Assembly: GCF_029894335.1 (NCBI RefSeq)
Contig: NZ_JARXZC010000024.1
Coordinates: forward strand, 1-64,000
Direction of reading: 5' to 3'
DNA: 64,000 bases
Source of the DNA: Kitasatospora sp. MAP5-34
GTDB taxonomy: Bacteria > Actinomycetota > Actinomycetes > Streptomycetales > Streptomycetaceae
The position numbers and the translations under genes are program-made. Positions 15,720 to 24,192 of the stretch are shown here, piece by piece. The stretch's first letter is position 1. The number at the start of each line of letters is the position of its first letter. Under the pieces are notes generated by a model. The model was not told the DNA's origin and made no database searches. It saw only the letters and a list, made by a program, of their open reading frames with translations.

Positions 15720-16697
15720 CTACCGCAGGCCAGGGTGGCGGCTGAGCCAGGCCTGCCAGGCTGAGCTGATCATCGACTCGATGTCGTGCTGGGCGCGCCA
15801 GTCGAGTTCCCGGTGGATCAGGTCGGCGGAGGCGACCACGCGGGCCGGGTCGCCGGGGCGGCGGGGGGTGATCTCGGGGGTGGTGTCGTGGCCGGTGACC
15901 CGGGCCACGACGGCGAGCATCTCGCTGACCGAGGCGCCCTCGCCACGGCCGATGTTGAGGGTCAGTGAGACCGGCTCGGTCGCGGCGTCGAGGCGGCGGA
16001 CGGCGGCGACGTGGGCCGAGGCGATGTCCGCGACGTGGATGTAGTCGCGGATGCAGGTGCCGTCGGGCGTGGGGTAGTCGTCGCCGAAGACCAGCGGCGG
16101 CAGGCCGTCGGTGAGCCGCTGGAAGATCATCGGGACGAGGTTGGAGACGCCCTCGTCGGCCAGCTCCGTCGACGCCGTGCCCGCCACGTTGAAGTACCGG
16201 AGCGAGACGGTGGAGAGCCCGTACGCCCGCCCGGCGGCCCGCAGCAGCCACTCGCCGGCCAGCTTGGTCTCGCCGTACGGGTTGATCGGCTCGCACGGGG
16301 TGGACTCGGTGACCAGCTCCACGTCCGGCATGCCGTAGACGGCGGCGGAGGAGGAGAAGAGCACCTTGCGGACGCCTGCCGCGACGGCGGACTCCAGGAC
16401 GGTCTGCAGGCCGGCGAGGTTCTCCCGGTAGTACGTGAACGGCTCGGCCACCGACTCGCCGACCTGCTTCTTCGCCGCGATGTGCAGGACGCCGGTGACC
16501 TGGTGCTCGGCCATCACCTTGTCCAGCACCGCCCGGTCCAGCGTGCAGCCGACCACCAGCGGCACGTCCGGAGGCAGCCGCCCGAGGTCGCCGCTGCTCA
16601 GGTCGTCGAGGACGACGACCGGCATTCCGGCCTCGGTCAGCTGGTGCACGACATGCCCGCCGATGTACCCGGCGCCGCCGGTGATCAACCAAGTCAT
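15720..16697 (-). CDS. galE: UDP-glucose 4-epimerase
   Basis: A 325-residue extended short-chain dehydrogenase. The NAD-binding GGAGYIG motif starts at residue 7, the catalytic serine region is LFSSSAAVYG near 120, and the YGETK Tyr-Lys pair is near 145. The conserved LRYFNVAGT and CIRDYIHVADIA segments confirm a GalE-type epimerase, which interconverts UDP-glucose and UDP-galactose for cell-wall glycans. It is not linked to galT/galK here, so it is likely the housekeeping copy. The start at 16697 puts the Rossmann motif at the very N-terminus as in the family; an upstream extension has no similarity. Confidence 0.94.
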   Translation of the reverse strand: MTWLITGGAGYIGGHVVHQLTEAGMPVVVLDDLSSGDLGRLPPDVPLVVGCTLDRAVLDKVMAEHQVTGVLHIAAKKQVGESVAEPFTYYRENLAGLQTVLESAVAAGVRKVLFSSSAAVYGMPDVELVTESTPCEPINPYGETKLAGEWLLRAAGRAYGLSTVSLRYFNVAGTASTELADEGVSNLVPMIFQRLTDGLPPLVFGDDYPTPDGTCIRDYIHVADIASAHVAAVRRLDAATEPVSLTLNIGRGEGASVSEMLAVVARVTGHDTTPEITPRRPGDPARVVASADLIHRELDWRAQHDIESMISSAWQAWLSRHPGLR

Positions 16698-16941
16698 GCC
16701 CGGAATCCTATGCGGGCCCGGCCGGAACCGGGCCGGACACCAGCCACCGGTCGAGCCAGGGGCACCAACCCGCACCCTCCTGACCTCGCGCACGCCTCGC
16801 ATCCCTGCTGGTTCTCGGCGGGGCCCGGTGCGTCGCACCGCAAACTCGGACATAAAGGTGAAATGCTGACAAAATCCGGCCGCTTGCCTCGTCCTGAGGC
16901 CCTGCTCCAGGGCCGGCCGTACGGAACCGGAGGCAGCTCAG

Positions 16942-18093
16942 GTGCACCCCAAGAAGCAACCCACCCGCCCGATCCCGGCCGGCCCGCGCCCCACCGGGCC
17001 GAGGCTGCTGTTCCCGGGGGTGGCACTCGCGCTGGCGGCTCTGGTGGTGACCGGCTGCACCAGCAGCGGTTCCTCCTCGTCCTCCACGGCGGCGTCCTCG
17101 TCCACGTCCTCGTCGTCCTCCCCCAGCGCCTCGTCCAGCAACTCGGCGCCCGCCCCGAGCGCCAGCAACCAGCTGCAGGACGACTACGAGCGGGTGATCG
17201 CCAACGTGCTGCCCTCGGTGGTGCAGATCGACACCGCCTCCGGACTGGGCTCCGGCATCGTCTACGACGCCAAGGGCGACATCGTCACCAACGCCCACGT
17301 GGTCGGCACCGCCACCACCTTCACCGTCACCCTGCCCAACAGCGCCAAGACCCTGGACGCCACCCTGGTCGGCACCTTCCCCGATGACGACCTCGCGGTG
17401 ATCAAGCTCAGCAGCCCGCCGAGCGGGCTCAGGCCGGCCGTCTTCGGTGACAGCGGCAAGGTGGTGGTCGGCCAGATCACCCTGGCGATGGGCAGCCCGC
17501 TGGGCCTGTCGTCCAGCGTCACCCAGGGCATCGTCTCGGCGACCGGCCGGACGGTCTCCGAGCCGCAGGGCAGCGGCTCGCCCGGCGCCACCATCGGCAA
17601 CATGGTGCAGACCTCGGCCGCCATCAACCCGGGCAACAGCGGTGGCGCGCTGGTCAACCTCTCCAGCCAGGTGATCGGCATCAACACGCTGGCCGCCATC
17701 GACCAGGAGCTGAACGGCAGCAGCGCCCCCGGCATCGGCTTCGCCATCCCGGCCGCCACCATCACCAACATCGCCGACCAGCTGATCAAGAGCGGGAAGG
17801 TCACCAACTCCGGCCGGGCCGCGCTCGGGATCACCGCCCGGACGTACTTCAACTCCGACTTCCAGCCCGCCGGCGCGGTCATCGTCAGCGTCACCTCGGG
17901 CGGCGCGGCGGCCTCGGCGGGTCTCCAGGCGGGTGACGTGATCACCCAGCTGGGCGACGCCCAGATCACCACGCTCGCCTCGCTGACCACGGCCCTGGCC
18001 TCGCTCCAGCCGGACGCGAAGATCACTGTCACCTACCTGCGGGACGGCCAGTCCAAGACCGCCAATGTCACCCTCGGCACCCTGACGGGCTGA
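16942..18093 (+). CDS. HtrA/DegP-like S1C serine protease lipoprotein with PDZ domain
   Basis: A 383-residue protein. The N-terminus is basic, then a hydrophobic segment ends in a lipobox (VVTGC, C39), so it should be a membrane-anchored lipoprotein on the outer face. A long serine-rich tether (residues 40-75) follows. The trypsin-like domain has the triad H119 (TNAHVV), D150 (DDDLAVIK) and S233 (NPGNSGGAL). A single PDZ domain occupies roughly residues 295-380, with GAAASAGLQAGDVIT. Such proteases trim or degrade misfolded exported proteins. GTG start with GGAGG eight bases upstream. It is a single-gene unit ending at a bidirectional terminator. Confidence 0.93.
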   Translation: MHPKKQPTRPIPAGPRPTGPRLLFPGVALALAALVVTGCTSSGSSSSSTAASSSTSSSSSPSASSSNSAPAPSASNQLQDDYERVIANVLPSVVQIDTASGLGSGIVYDAKGDIVTNAHVVGTATTFTVTLPNSAKTLDATLVGTFPDDDLAVIKLSSPPSGLRPAVFGDSGKVVVGQITLAMGSPLGLSSSVTQGIVSATGRTVSEPQGSGSPGATIGNMVQTSAAINPGNSGGALVNLSSQVIGINTLAAIDQELNGSSAPGIGFAIPAATITNIADQLIKSGKVTNSGRAALGITARTYFNSDFQPAGAVIVSVTSGGAAASAGLQAGDVITQLGDAQITTLASLTTALASLQPDAKITVTYLRDGQSKTANVTLGTLTG

Positions 18094-18107
18094 CGCCCTC
18101 CGGAACA

Positions 18108-18156
18108 CCGGGCCCGGCAGCCGTCACCGCGCAAGGGAGACGGCCGCCGGGCCCGG
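18108..18156. terminator. Bidirectional terminator between protease and histidine kinase genes
   Basis: Arms 18108-18125 and 18139-18156 pair at 17 of 18 positions, followed by CTCTTTCTGCTT on the plus strand. It separates two convergent genes. Confidence 0.8.
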
Positions 18157-18166
18157 CTCTTTCTGC

Positions 18167-19381
18167 TTACAGAAGTGGCCGCGCGACCCGGGTCCGCCAC
18201 GGCAGCTCGATGGTCACCGAGGTCGGGCCGCCGGCCGGGCTGGTGACCAGGAAGACCCCGTCCACCGCGCCGATCCGCTCGGTCAGCCCGGCCAGGCCGC
18301 TCCCCGGGTACTGGGCGGCGCCGCCCCGGCCGTCGTCCTGGACGAGCACCATCAGCCGGTCCGCCTCCCGCCAGACCTCGACCGTGGCGGTCCGGGCGCC
18401 GGAGTGCTTGGAGACGTTGGTCAGCAGCTCGCTGACGGTGAAGTAGGCGATGCCCTCGACCGCCGAGTCGGGCCGCTCGGCGGTGCCGTCCGGGCCGTGC
18501 AGATCGACGGTCACCTTGACCCCGCCCGGTACGGTGCAGCGGGCGGCGACGGCGGAGAGTGCCGCGTCCAGGCCACGGTCCGTCAGTACGGCCGGGTGGA
18601 TGCCCCGGGCCAGGTCGCGCAGCTCCTGCAGGGCGAGTTTCACCTCGCCGTGGGCCGTGCCGACCATCTTCGCGACCGCCTCCACGCTCTCGTCGCTCCG
18701 GCTCTCGGAGAGTTTCTCCTTGGCCAGCCCGAGGTCCATCGACAGCGCGACCAGCCGGGCCTGGGCTCCGTCGTGCAGGTCCCGTTCGATCCGGCGCAGG
18801 TCGGCGGCGGCGGTGTCGACCACCGCGCCCCGGTCGTCCTCCAGCTCGCGGACCCGCTCGGACAGCGCGTTCGGAGTCAGCAGGGTGCCCACCAGGGCGC
18901 GGTCCAGCGTGGCCAGGAGGCCCACGACCCAGGGCAGCACCGGCCAGCCGACGATCAGCATGACCAGGGTGATGGTGAAGCTGAGGATGCCCCAGGGCAG
19001 CAGCACGATGCAGTAGAGCGCCGAGCGCCAGCTCAGCCCGTCGGTCAGGGCCGCGATCACCCAGCCCGCCAGCCCGGGGCGGGCGGGCGCCACCGGGGTC
19101 GGTTCGGGCAGCTCCGAGTCGACGGCGGCCCGGGCCCGCCGCCGGGCCAGTCCGCCGAGGCTCCGGCACCCCACCAGTCCGAGGGCGAGCAGCGGCAGCC
19201 CGAGGACCGTGACGGCCAGGCCCAGCCCGGTGCTCAGCAGCACGGCGGTGAAGACGAACCCGGCGATGCCGAGCGGCAGGTTCAGCAGCAGGTGCTGCAC
19301 CTGGAGCCAGAGCCGCGCTCCGTACAGCGAGGGGCGGTCGGTCCCCTCGTTCGTCGTGCGCGCTGTTTCCATCGTGGGCAC
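18167..19381 (-). CDS. NarL-type (HisKA_3) sensor histidine kinase, orphan
   Basis: A 404-residue membrane histidine kinase. The N-terminal 165 residues hold two pairs of hydrophobic helices with short loops and no large external sensor domain. The HisKA_3 dimerisation box is ERDLHDGAQARLVALSMDLG with the phospho-acceptor H203. The ATPase part has VSELLTNVSKHSGA (N box), VQDDGRGG and GSGLAGLTERI (G boxes). No response regulator gene lies on either side, which is unusual for this class. It is divergent from the nuo operon across a 314-base interval; in S. coelicolor a two-component pair occupies the position just before the short nuo operon (from memory). The start may be GTG 19381 or ATG 19372. 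Confidence 0.9.
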   Translation of the reverse strand: MPTMETARTTNEGTDRPSLYGARLWLQVQHLLLNLPLGIAGFVFTAVLLSTGLGLAVTVLGLPLLALGLVGCRSLGGLARRRARAAVDSELPEPTPVAPARPGLAGWVIAALTDGLSWRSALYCIVLLPWGILSFTITLVMLIVGWPVLPWVVGLLATLDRALVGTLLTPNALSERVRELEDDRGAVVDTAAADLRRIERDLHDGAQARLVALSMDLGLAKEKLSESRSDESVEAVAKMVGTAHGEVKLALQELRDLARGIHPAVLTDRGLDAALSAVAARCTVPGGVKVTVDLHGPDGTAERPDSAVEGIAYFTVSELLTNVSKHSGARTATVEVWREADRLMVLVQDDGRGGAAQYPGSGLAGLTERIGAVDGVFLVTSPAGGPTSVTIELPWRTRVARPLL

Positions 19382-19695
19382 CCCACCTTCTCGCGTCTTC
19401 TCGGTCGACCTGACGAGCTACAGCATCGTCGGTCGGTGGCCCCGGGAACCATGGGGGTGATCGGCGTCAGTGCCCGGGGGTTATCCCCACCCTGGTGGTG
19501 GGGGTGTGGACAGTGTGGCGGGCGGTGACCGGAGGGGAGCGGAGTCCACAGAGCGTCTTACAGGGCGGGCAGGGGTGTAGGGGGACGCAAGCGCTGCACT
19601 TAGACTCACGCCATAGCGATGGTTATGGATGTGTAAAGAGGCGCAGTGAACCCCACCGCCCGGTGGGGCCGACGTTCCAGTGTGGAGGCGAACGC
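19382..19695. other. Divergent intergenic region upstream of the nuo operon
   Basis: 314 bases without a gene. They contain a seven-bp hairpin (19485-19503) and must hold the promoters for the histidine kinase and for nuoA. No inverted repeat resembling the Rex operator (TGTGAA...TTCACA) is present. GTGGAGG at 19682-19688 is the nuoA ribosome-binding site. Confidence 0.5.
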
Positions 19696-20103
19696 ATGAC
19701 GGGGCCGCTGGCCGCTGCTGACCCTGCCGTGGGTGGCGGCTACTTCGACGCGTACGCGGCGGTGGGCCTGCTCGCGGTCGTCGGGGTGCTCTTCGTCGCG
19801 GTGTCCTTCACCGCGAACCGCCTGCTCCGGCCGGTGGTGTACTCGCCGGAGAAGCTGCTCACGTACGAGTGCGGCGTCGACCCGGTGGGCGAGGGCTGGG
19901 CGCACACCCAGGTCCGGTACTACATCTACGCCTTCCTGTACGTGATCTTCGCGGTCGACGCGATCTACCTCTTCCCGTGGGCGACGGTCTTCGCCGCCGC
20001 CGGGTTCGGCATGGCCACGCTGCTGGAGATGTTCATCTTCATCGGCTTCCTCGCGGTCGGGCTGCTCTACGCCTGGAAGAAGGGCGTTCTGGAATGGACG
20101 TGA
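19696..20103 (+). CDS. nuoA: NADH-quinone oxidoreductase subunit A
   Basis: A 135-residue membrane subunit with three hydrophobic helices. The conserved loop after helix 1, KLLTYECGVDPVG, and the following RYYIYAFLYVIFAVDAIYLFPW are diagnostic; this loop caps the quinone tunnel in complex I. First gene of a ten-gene run; the downstream nuoB ATG lies ten bases inside its 3' end, implying translational coupling. The cluster is the short second nuo set seen in streptomycetes rather than the full A-N operon. Confidence 0.95.
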   Translation: MTGPLAAADPAVGGGYFDAYAAVGLLAVVGVLFVAVSFTANRLLRPVVYSPEKLLTYECGVDPVGEGWAHTQVRYYIYAFLYVIFAVDAIYLFPWATVFAAAGFGMATLLEMFIFIGFLAVGLLYAWKKGVLEWT

Positions 20104-20714
20104 CCCACTCGCACGGTACCGGCGGACCGATCTCGCTCGGAATGCCCGACCCCGCCACTCCCGGTGCGGCGGTCGAGACCCGCCGGATCGGAGCGCTGGC
20201 CCGCCTGGCGCCGGACCCGGTCAAGGTGGTGCTCAACTGGGGCCGCCGCTACAGCCTCTGGTGCTTCAACTTCGGCCTCGCCTGCTGCGCGATCGAGTTC
20301 ATCGCCGCGTCGATGGCCAAACACGACTTCATCCGGATGGGTGTCATCCCGTTCGCGCCGGGCCCGCGCCAGGCCGACCTGATGATCGTCTCCGGGACGG
20401 TCACGGACAAGATGGCCCCGGCCGTGAAGCGTCTGTACGAGCAGATGCCCGAGCCCAAGTACGTGATCTCGTTCGGCGCCTGCTCCAACTCGGGCGGCCC
20501 CTACTGGGACTCGTACTCCGTCACCAAGGGCGTCGACCAGATCATCCCGGTCGACGTCTACGTGCCGGGCTGCCCGCCGCGTCCCGAGGCGCTGTTGCAG
20601 GGCATCCTCAAGCTGCAGGAGAAGATCGCGGCCGAGGATCTGCCCGCGCGGTACGCGGCGCCCGCGTCCGCCCTGCGCCGCCCGCTGCTCGCCGGCCCGG
20701 AGAGTGCGAAGTGA
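20094..20714 (+). CDS. nuoB: NADH-quinone oxidoreductase subunit B
   Basis: A 206-residue subunit that carries the terminal iron-sulfur cluster N2. The cysteine ligands are visible in FGLACCAIEF, FGACSNSGG and VPGCPPRPEALL; RMGVIPFAPGPRQADLMI is also family-typical. The C-terminal 25 residues (Ala/Arg/Pro-rich) extend beyond the core. N2 normally sits at the NuoB/NuoD interface, and no NuoD is encoded in this operon, so the partner must come from elsewhere. It overlaps nuoA by ten bases and nuoC by four. Confidence 0.95.
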   Translation: MDVTHSHGTGGPISLGMPDPATPGAAVETRRIGALARLAPDPVKVVLNWGRRYSLWCFNFGLACCAIEFIAASMAKHDFIRMGVIPFAPGPRQADLMIVSGTVTDKMAPAVKRLYEQMPEPKYVISFGACSNSGGPYWDSYSVTKGVDQIIPVDVYVPGCPPRPEALLQGILKLQEKIAAEDLPARYAAPASALRRPLLAGPESAK

Positions 20715-21658
20715 CGCCCGAAGAGACCGCGGCAGCCATCGGCGAGTGGGCCACCGCCGCCGAGGCGTACGAGCTGCTGACCGTCGACGTGCCCGCCGAG
20801 CACTGGATCGAGGCGCTGACCGCCGCCCGCGACGGCCTCGGGCTCGGCTACTTCGACTGGCTCAGCGCGGTGGACGAGCTGGCCGACGGGTTCTCGGTCG
20901 CCGTGCACCTCGCCGAGGTCGGTACGCCCGGCCGCGTCCGGCACCTGCTGCTGCGCACCCGGGTGCCGCGCGACCACGCCGTGCTGCCGACCGCCGTCGG
21001 CGTCTACTCCGGTGCCGGCTGGCACGAGCGGGAGACCCACGAGATGTTCGGCATCGACTTCGCCGGCCACCCGCACCTGGTCACCCTGCTGCTGCCGGAC
21101 GGCTTCGAGGGCCACCCGCTGCGCAAGGAGTTCGTGCTCGCCGCCCGCGTCGCCAAGGCCTGGCCCGGCGCCAAGGAGCCGGGCGAGAGCGAGGGCGACG
21201 GCCCGGCCCGCCGCAAGATGCAGCCCCCCGGTGTGCCGGACCCGAACGAGTGGGGCCCGCTCAAGGGCACCCTCCCGCCCGTCGCCGAACGCCCGGCGCG
21301 CGCGGCCCGGGCGCCGCGCGCGGCGGCCGCCGGTGCCGAAGGGGCGGAGCCCCGCCCGCGCCGGACCCGCAGCATCGAGGACGGTTCGACCAGCCAGGCC
21401 GCTCCCACCTCCACCGAGGCTGCCGAGGCGCCGATCCGAGCCGACCGGCCGCGCCGGACCCGCAGCATCAGCGAAGGGTCCGTCAGCCAGGCGCCGGAGG
21501 AGGGCACGGCAGCCCGCCCCACGCCCGCCCGCACCCAGTCCTCCGACGCGCCCTGGCACTCGCCGGTACCCGCCGCCGGACCGGACGAGCCGTCGAAGGC
21601 CGAACCCCCCGCCGAACCCCCTGCCGAGGAACCCACCCAGGACGGAGACAGCACGTGA
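20711..21658 (+). CDS. nuoC: NADH-quinone oxidoreductase subunit C with a long disordered tail
   Basis: A 315-residue protein whose first 160 residues are the 30-kDa NuoC fold: the signature HERETHEMFGIDFAGHP then LLLPDGFEGHPLRKEF is clear. Residues 195-315 are a low-complexity Ala/Pro/Arg/Ser/Glu tail with a duplicated block, RPRRTRSIEDGSTSQA and RPRRTRSISEGSVSQA (residues about 215-230 and 246-261). The tail is not part of NuoD; no 49-kDa subunit motif appears. GTG start overlaps the nuoB stop. NuoC normally bridges NuoB and NuoD in the connecting arm. Confidence 0.9.
   Translation: MTPEETAAAIGEWATAAEAYELLTVDVPAEHWIEALTAARDGLGLGYFDWLSAVDELADGFSVAVHLAEVGTPGRVRHLLLRTRVPRDHAVLPTAVGVYSGAGWHERETHEMFGIDFAGHPHLVTLLLPDGFEGHPLRKEFVLAARVAKAWPGAKEPGESEGDGPARRKMQPPGVPDPNEWGPLKGTLPPVAERPARAARAPRAAAAGAEGAEPRPRRTRSIEDGSTSQAAPTSTEAAEAPIRADRPRRTRSISEGSVSQAPEEGTAARPTPARTQSSDAPWHSPVPAAGPDEPSKAEPPAEPPAEEPTQDGDST
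21353..21493 (+). repeat. Two 48-bp in-frame repeats in the nuoC tail
   Basis: Copies at 21353-21400 and 21446-21493 share the core GCGCCGGACCCGCAGCATC and encode RPRRTRSI followed by a DGS/EGS and SQA motif. They are separated by 45 bases of unrelated low-complexity code, which suggests a duplication that has diverged. Confidence 0.8.
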
Positions 21659-22614
21659 ACCTGTTGGACACGCTGCTGCGCTGCGTCGGCGCACTGGTCG
21701 CCTTCCTCACCCTCCCCCTGGTCATCGGCCAGACCGAGCACAAGGTGATGGCCCACATGCAGGGCCGGCTCGGCCCGATGTACGCGGGCGGGTTCCACGG
21801 CTGGGCGCAGCTGGTCGCCGACGGCGTCAAGTTCGTCCAGAAGGAGGAGATCGTCCCGGCCGATGCCGACCGGCGGATCTTCCGGCTGGCCCCGGCCGTC
21901 TCGCTGCTCCCGTACCTGATCGTGCTGCTCGCCATCCCGATCGGGCCGAACGGCTTCGTCGGGCAGGCGCTGGACGCCGGGCTGTTCTTCGTCCTGGCCG
22001 TCATGGGCGTCGGGGTGATCGGCAAGCTGATGGCGGGCTGGGCGTCCGCCAACAAGTTCTCGCTGCTCGGCGGTCTGCGGACGGCCGCGCAGCTGATGTC
22101 GTACGAGCTGCCGATGGTCCTCGCCGCCGCCTCGGTGGCGATGGCGGCGGGCACGGTCTCGCTGACCGGGATCGTCGCCGCCTTCCACTGGTGGTGGATC
22201 CCGTGGCAGGCGGTCGGCGCGTTCGTCTTCTTCACGGCCGGGCTGGCCGAGCTGCAGCGTCCGCCGTTCGACATGCCGATCGCCGACTCGGAGATCATCT
22301 TCGGCGCGTACACCGAGTACAGCGGCCTGCGCTTCGCGTTCTTCCTGCTGTCCGAGTACGCGGGCATCCTGGTCGTCTCCGCGCTGACGGCCGTGCTCTT
22401 CCTGGGTGGCTGGCACGGCCCGCTGCCCGACAGTCTCGGCTGGCTGTGGACGCTGCTGAAGACCTTCGCGCTGGCCTTCGTGGTGATCTGGCTCCGGGTC
22501 ACCTACCCCCGACTGCGCGAGGACCAGCTGATGCGTTTCGCCTGGACCGGCCTCGTCCCGCTCGCGCTCGCCCAGCTCGCCCTCACCGGCATCGTCAAGG
22601 TGGCGATCTCCTGA
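21655..22614 (+). CDS. nuoH: NADH-quinone oxidoreductase subunit H
   Basis: A 319-residue, eight-helix membrane subunit that forms the floor of the quinone site and links the peripheral arm to the pump modules. Diagnostic text includes HKVMAHMQGRLGPMYAG, ADGVKFVQKEEIVP, MSYELPMVLA and RPPFDMPIADSEIIFGAYTEYSG. GTG start overlaps the nuoC stop by four bases, and its own stop overlaps the nuoI ATG by one base. Length is slightly short compared with NuoH of the full operons because the C-terminus ends soon after the last helix. Confidence 0.95.
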   Translation: MNLLDTLLRCVGALVAFLTLPLVIGQTEHKVMAHMQGRLGPMYAGGFHGWAQLVADGVKFVQKEEIVPADADRRIFRLAPAVSLLPYLIVLLAIPIGPNGFVGQALDAGLFFVLAVMGVGVIGKLMAGWASANKFSLLGGLRTAAQLMSYELPMVLAAASVAMAAGTVSLTGIVAAFHWWWIPWQAVGAFVFFTAGLAELQRPPFDMPIADSEIIFGAYTEYSGLRFAFFLLSEYAGILVVSALTAVLFLGGWHGPLPDSLGWLWTLLKTFALAFVVIWLRVTYPRLREDQLMRFAWTGLVPLALAQLALTGIVKVAIS

Positions 22615-23168
22615 TGAACATTCCCGGCTCCGGCCTGGCCAAGGGCCTGGCCGTCACCCTGCGGACGATGACGAAGAAGACCGTCACCGCGCAGTACCCC
22701 GACGTGCAGCCCGAACTGCCCCCGCGCAGCCGGGGCGTGATCGCGCTGCTGGAGGAGAACTGCACGGTCTGCATGCTCTGCGCCCGCGAGTGCCCGGACT
22801 GGTGCATCTACATCGACTCCCACAAGGAGACGCTGCCCGCCGCCGACCCGAACGCCCGCGCCCGTACCCGCAACGTGCTGGACCGTTTCGCCATCGACTT
22901 CTCGCTCTGCATGTACTGCGGGATCTGCATCGAGGTGTGCCCGTTCGACGCGCTGTTCTGGTCACCGGAGTTCGAGTACGCGGAGACGGACATCCTGGAG
23001 CTGACCCACGAGCGGGACAAGCTCCGCGAGTGGATGTGGACCGTGCCCGCGCCGCCGGCGCTGGACCCGGCCGCCGAGGAGCCCAAGGAGATCGCGATGG
23101 CCCGCAAGGCCGCCGACAAGCTCGCGACAGCGGCAGCGGCAGCGGCGGCCGCCGGGGGTGACGCGTGA
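22614..23168 (+). CDS. nuoI: NADH-quinone oxidoreductase subunit I
   Basis: A 184-residue ferredoxin-like subunit with two [4Fe-4S] clusters (N6a/N6b): CTVCMLCARECPDWC and CMYCGICIEVCPFDAL. It passes electrons toward NuoB. The C-terminal 30 residues are an Ala-rich helix (ADKLATAAAAAAAAGGDA) outside the core. The cysteine sets are intact, so an electron wire of N6a-N6b-N2 could form, but the clusters that would feed it (NuoE/F/G) are not encoded here. Confidence 0.95.
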   Translation: MNIPGSGLAKGLAVTLRTMTKKTVTAQYPDVQPELPPRSRGVIALLEENCTVCMLCARECPDWCIYIDSHKETLPAADPNARARTRNVLDRFAIDFSLCMYCGICIEVCPFDALFWSPEFEYAETDILELTHERDKLREWMWTVPAPPALDPAAEEPKEIAMARKAADKLATAAAAAAAAGGDA

Positions 23169-23821
23169 TCACCTCGCTGCTCGCGTCGGCCGGTCCGCTC
23201 ACCCCGGCCGCGCGCTCGTTCCTCTCCCCGACCGGGGTGGAGATCGTCTTCCTGCTGGTCGGCATCGCCGTGCTCGGCTCGGCCGTCATCGCGGTGACCA
23301 CCAAGCAGCTGGTGCACGCCGCGCTCTGGCTGGTCGTCGCGCTGGGCGGGCTGGCGGTCGAGTTCCTGCTGCTCACCGCCGAGTTCGTGGCCTGGGTGCA
23401 GGTGCTGATCTACCTCGGGTCGGTGGTCGTGCTGGTGCTGTTCGGCCTGATGCTCACCAAGGCACCGATCGGCCGCTCGCCCGACGCCGACTCCGGCAAC
23501 CGCTGGGTGGCGCTCGCGGTGGCCCTGGCCGCCGCCGGGACGCTGGTCACCCTGGTGGTGGACGCCTTCCGCACCTCCTGGATCGACCTCGGCGGCGGTG
23601 GCGGCAGCGCGGCGATGACGGGCCAGAGCCTGTTCCGCCACTGGGTGCTGCCCTTCGAGGCGCTCTCCGTCCTGCTGCTGGCCGCCCTGGTCGGCGCGAT
23701 CGTGCTGTCCCGTACGAAGGACGAGCGCCCGCCGAAACCGCGCCCGGGCAAGCTGCGGACGGGCAAGCCGGTGGGTCTCAGCTCCGTACCCGCCTCGACG
23801 ACCCCGCCGCAGGAGAGCTGA
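23165..23821 (+). CDS. nuoJ: NADH-quinone oxidoreductase subunit J
   Basis: A 218-residue membrane subunit with five hydrophobic helices. The third helix region, AEFVAWVQVLIYLGSVVVLVLFGLML, includes the characteristic bend that in other complexes is a pi-bulge, preceded by HAALWLVVALGGLAVEFLLL. The C-terminal 45 residues are basic and Pro-rich. GTG start overlaps the nuoI stop. Confidence 0.94.
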   Translation: MITSLLASAGPLTPAARSFLSPTGVEIVFLLVGIAVLGSAVIAVTTKQLVHAALWLVVALGGLAVEFLLLTAEFVAWVQVLIYLGSVVVLVLFGLMLTKAPIGRSPDADSGNRWVALAVALAAAGTLVTLVVDAFRTSWIDLGGGGGSAAMTGQSLFRHWVLPFEALSVLLLAALVGAIVLSRTKDERPPKPRPGKLRTGKPVGLSSVPASTTPPQES

Positions 23822-23826
23822 CGCCG

Positions 23827-24192
23827 ATGCATCTCGTCTACCCGGCCGTCCTCGCCGCGCTGCTGTTCAGCATCGGCGTCTACGGCGTCCTCGCCCGGCG
23901 CAACACCGTGCTGGTGCTGATGTCCGTCGAGCTGATGCTCAACGCCGTCAACCTCAACCTGGTCGCCTTCGACGCCTGGCTGCGCGACGCGCTGCACGCC
24001 GGGCAGGCGCTCACCCTGTTCACCATCACCGTCGCCGCCGCCGAGATCGGTCTCGGGCTGGCCATCGTCCTGCTGGTCTTCCGGACCAGGGGCACGGCCG
24101 ACATCGACCGCCTCACCGCGCTCGGCGACCCGTCCGAGGACGCCGAGGACGCTGAGGCCGACACCGTCCTGAAGGGCCAGGCCGTCGCATGA
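23827..24192 (+). CDS. nuoK: NADH-quinone oxidoreductase subunit K
   Basis: A 121-residue, three-helix MrpC-like subunit. The buried glutamates used in proton transfer are present in VLMSVELMLNAVNLNLVAF (helix 2) and ITVAAAEIGLGLAIVLLVFR (helix 3). A 20-residue acidic tail (DPSEDAEDAEADTV) is added. The ATG is six bases after the nuoJ stop, and its own stop overlaps the nuoL ATG by four bases. Confidence 0.95.
   Translation: MHLVYPAVLAALLFSIGVYGVLARRNTVLVLMSVELMLNAVNLNLVAFDAWLRDALHAGQALTLFTITVAAAEIGLGLAIVLLVFRTRGTADIDRLTALGDPSEDAEDAEADTVLKGQAVA

Noticed and set aside
19382..19695. Rex operator upstream of nuoA
   Set aside because: No TGTGAA-type inverted repeat could be found in the interval.
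20711..21658. NuoC/NuoD fusion
   Set aside because: The C-terminal 120 residues are low-complexity and have none of the NuoD sequence motifs; the protein is far too short for a fusion.
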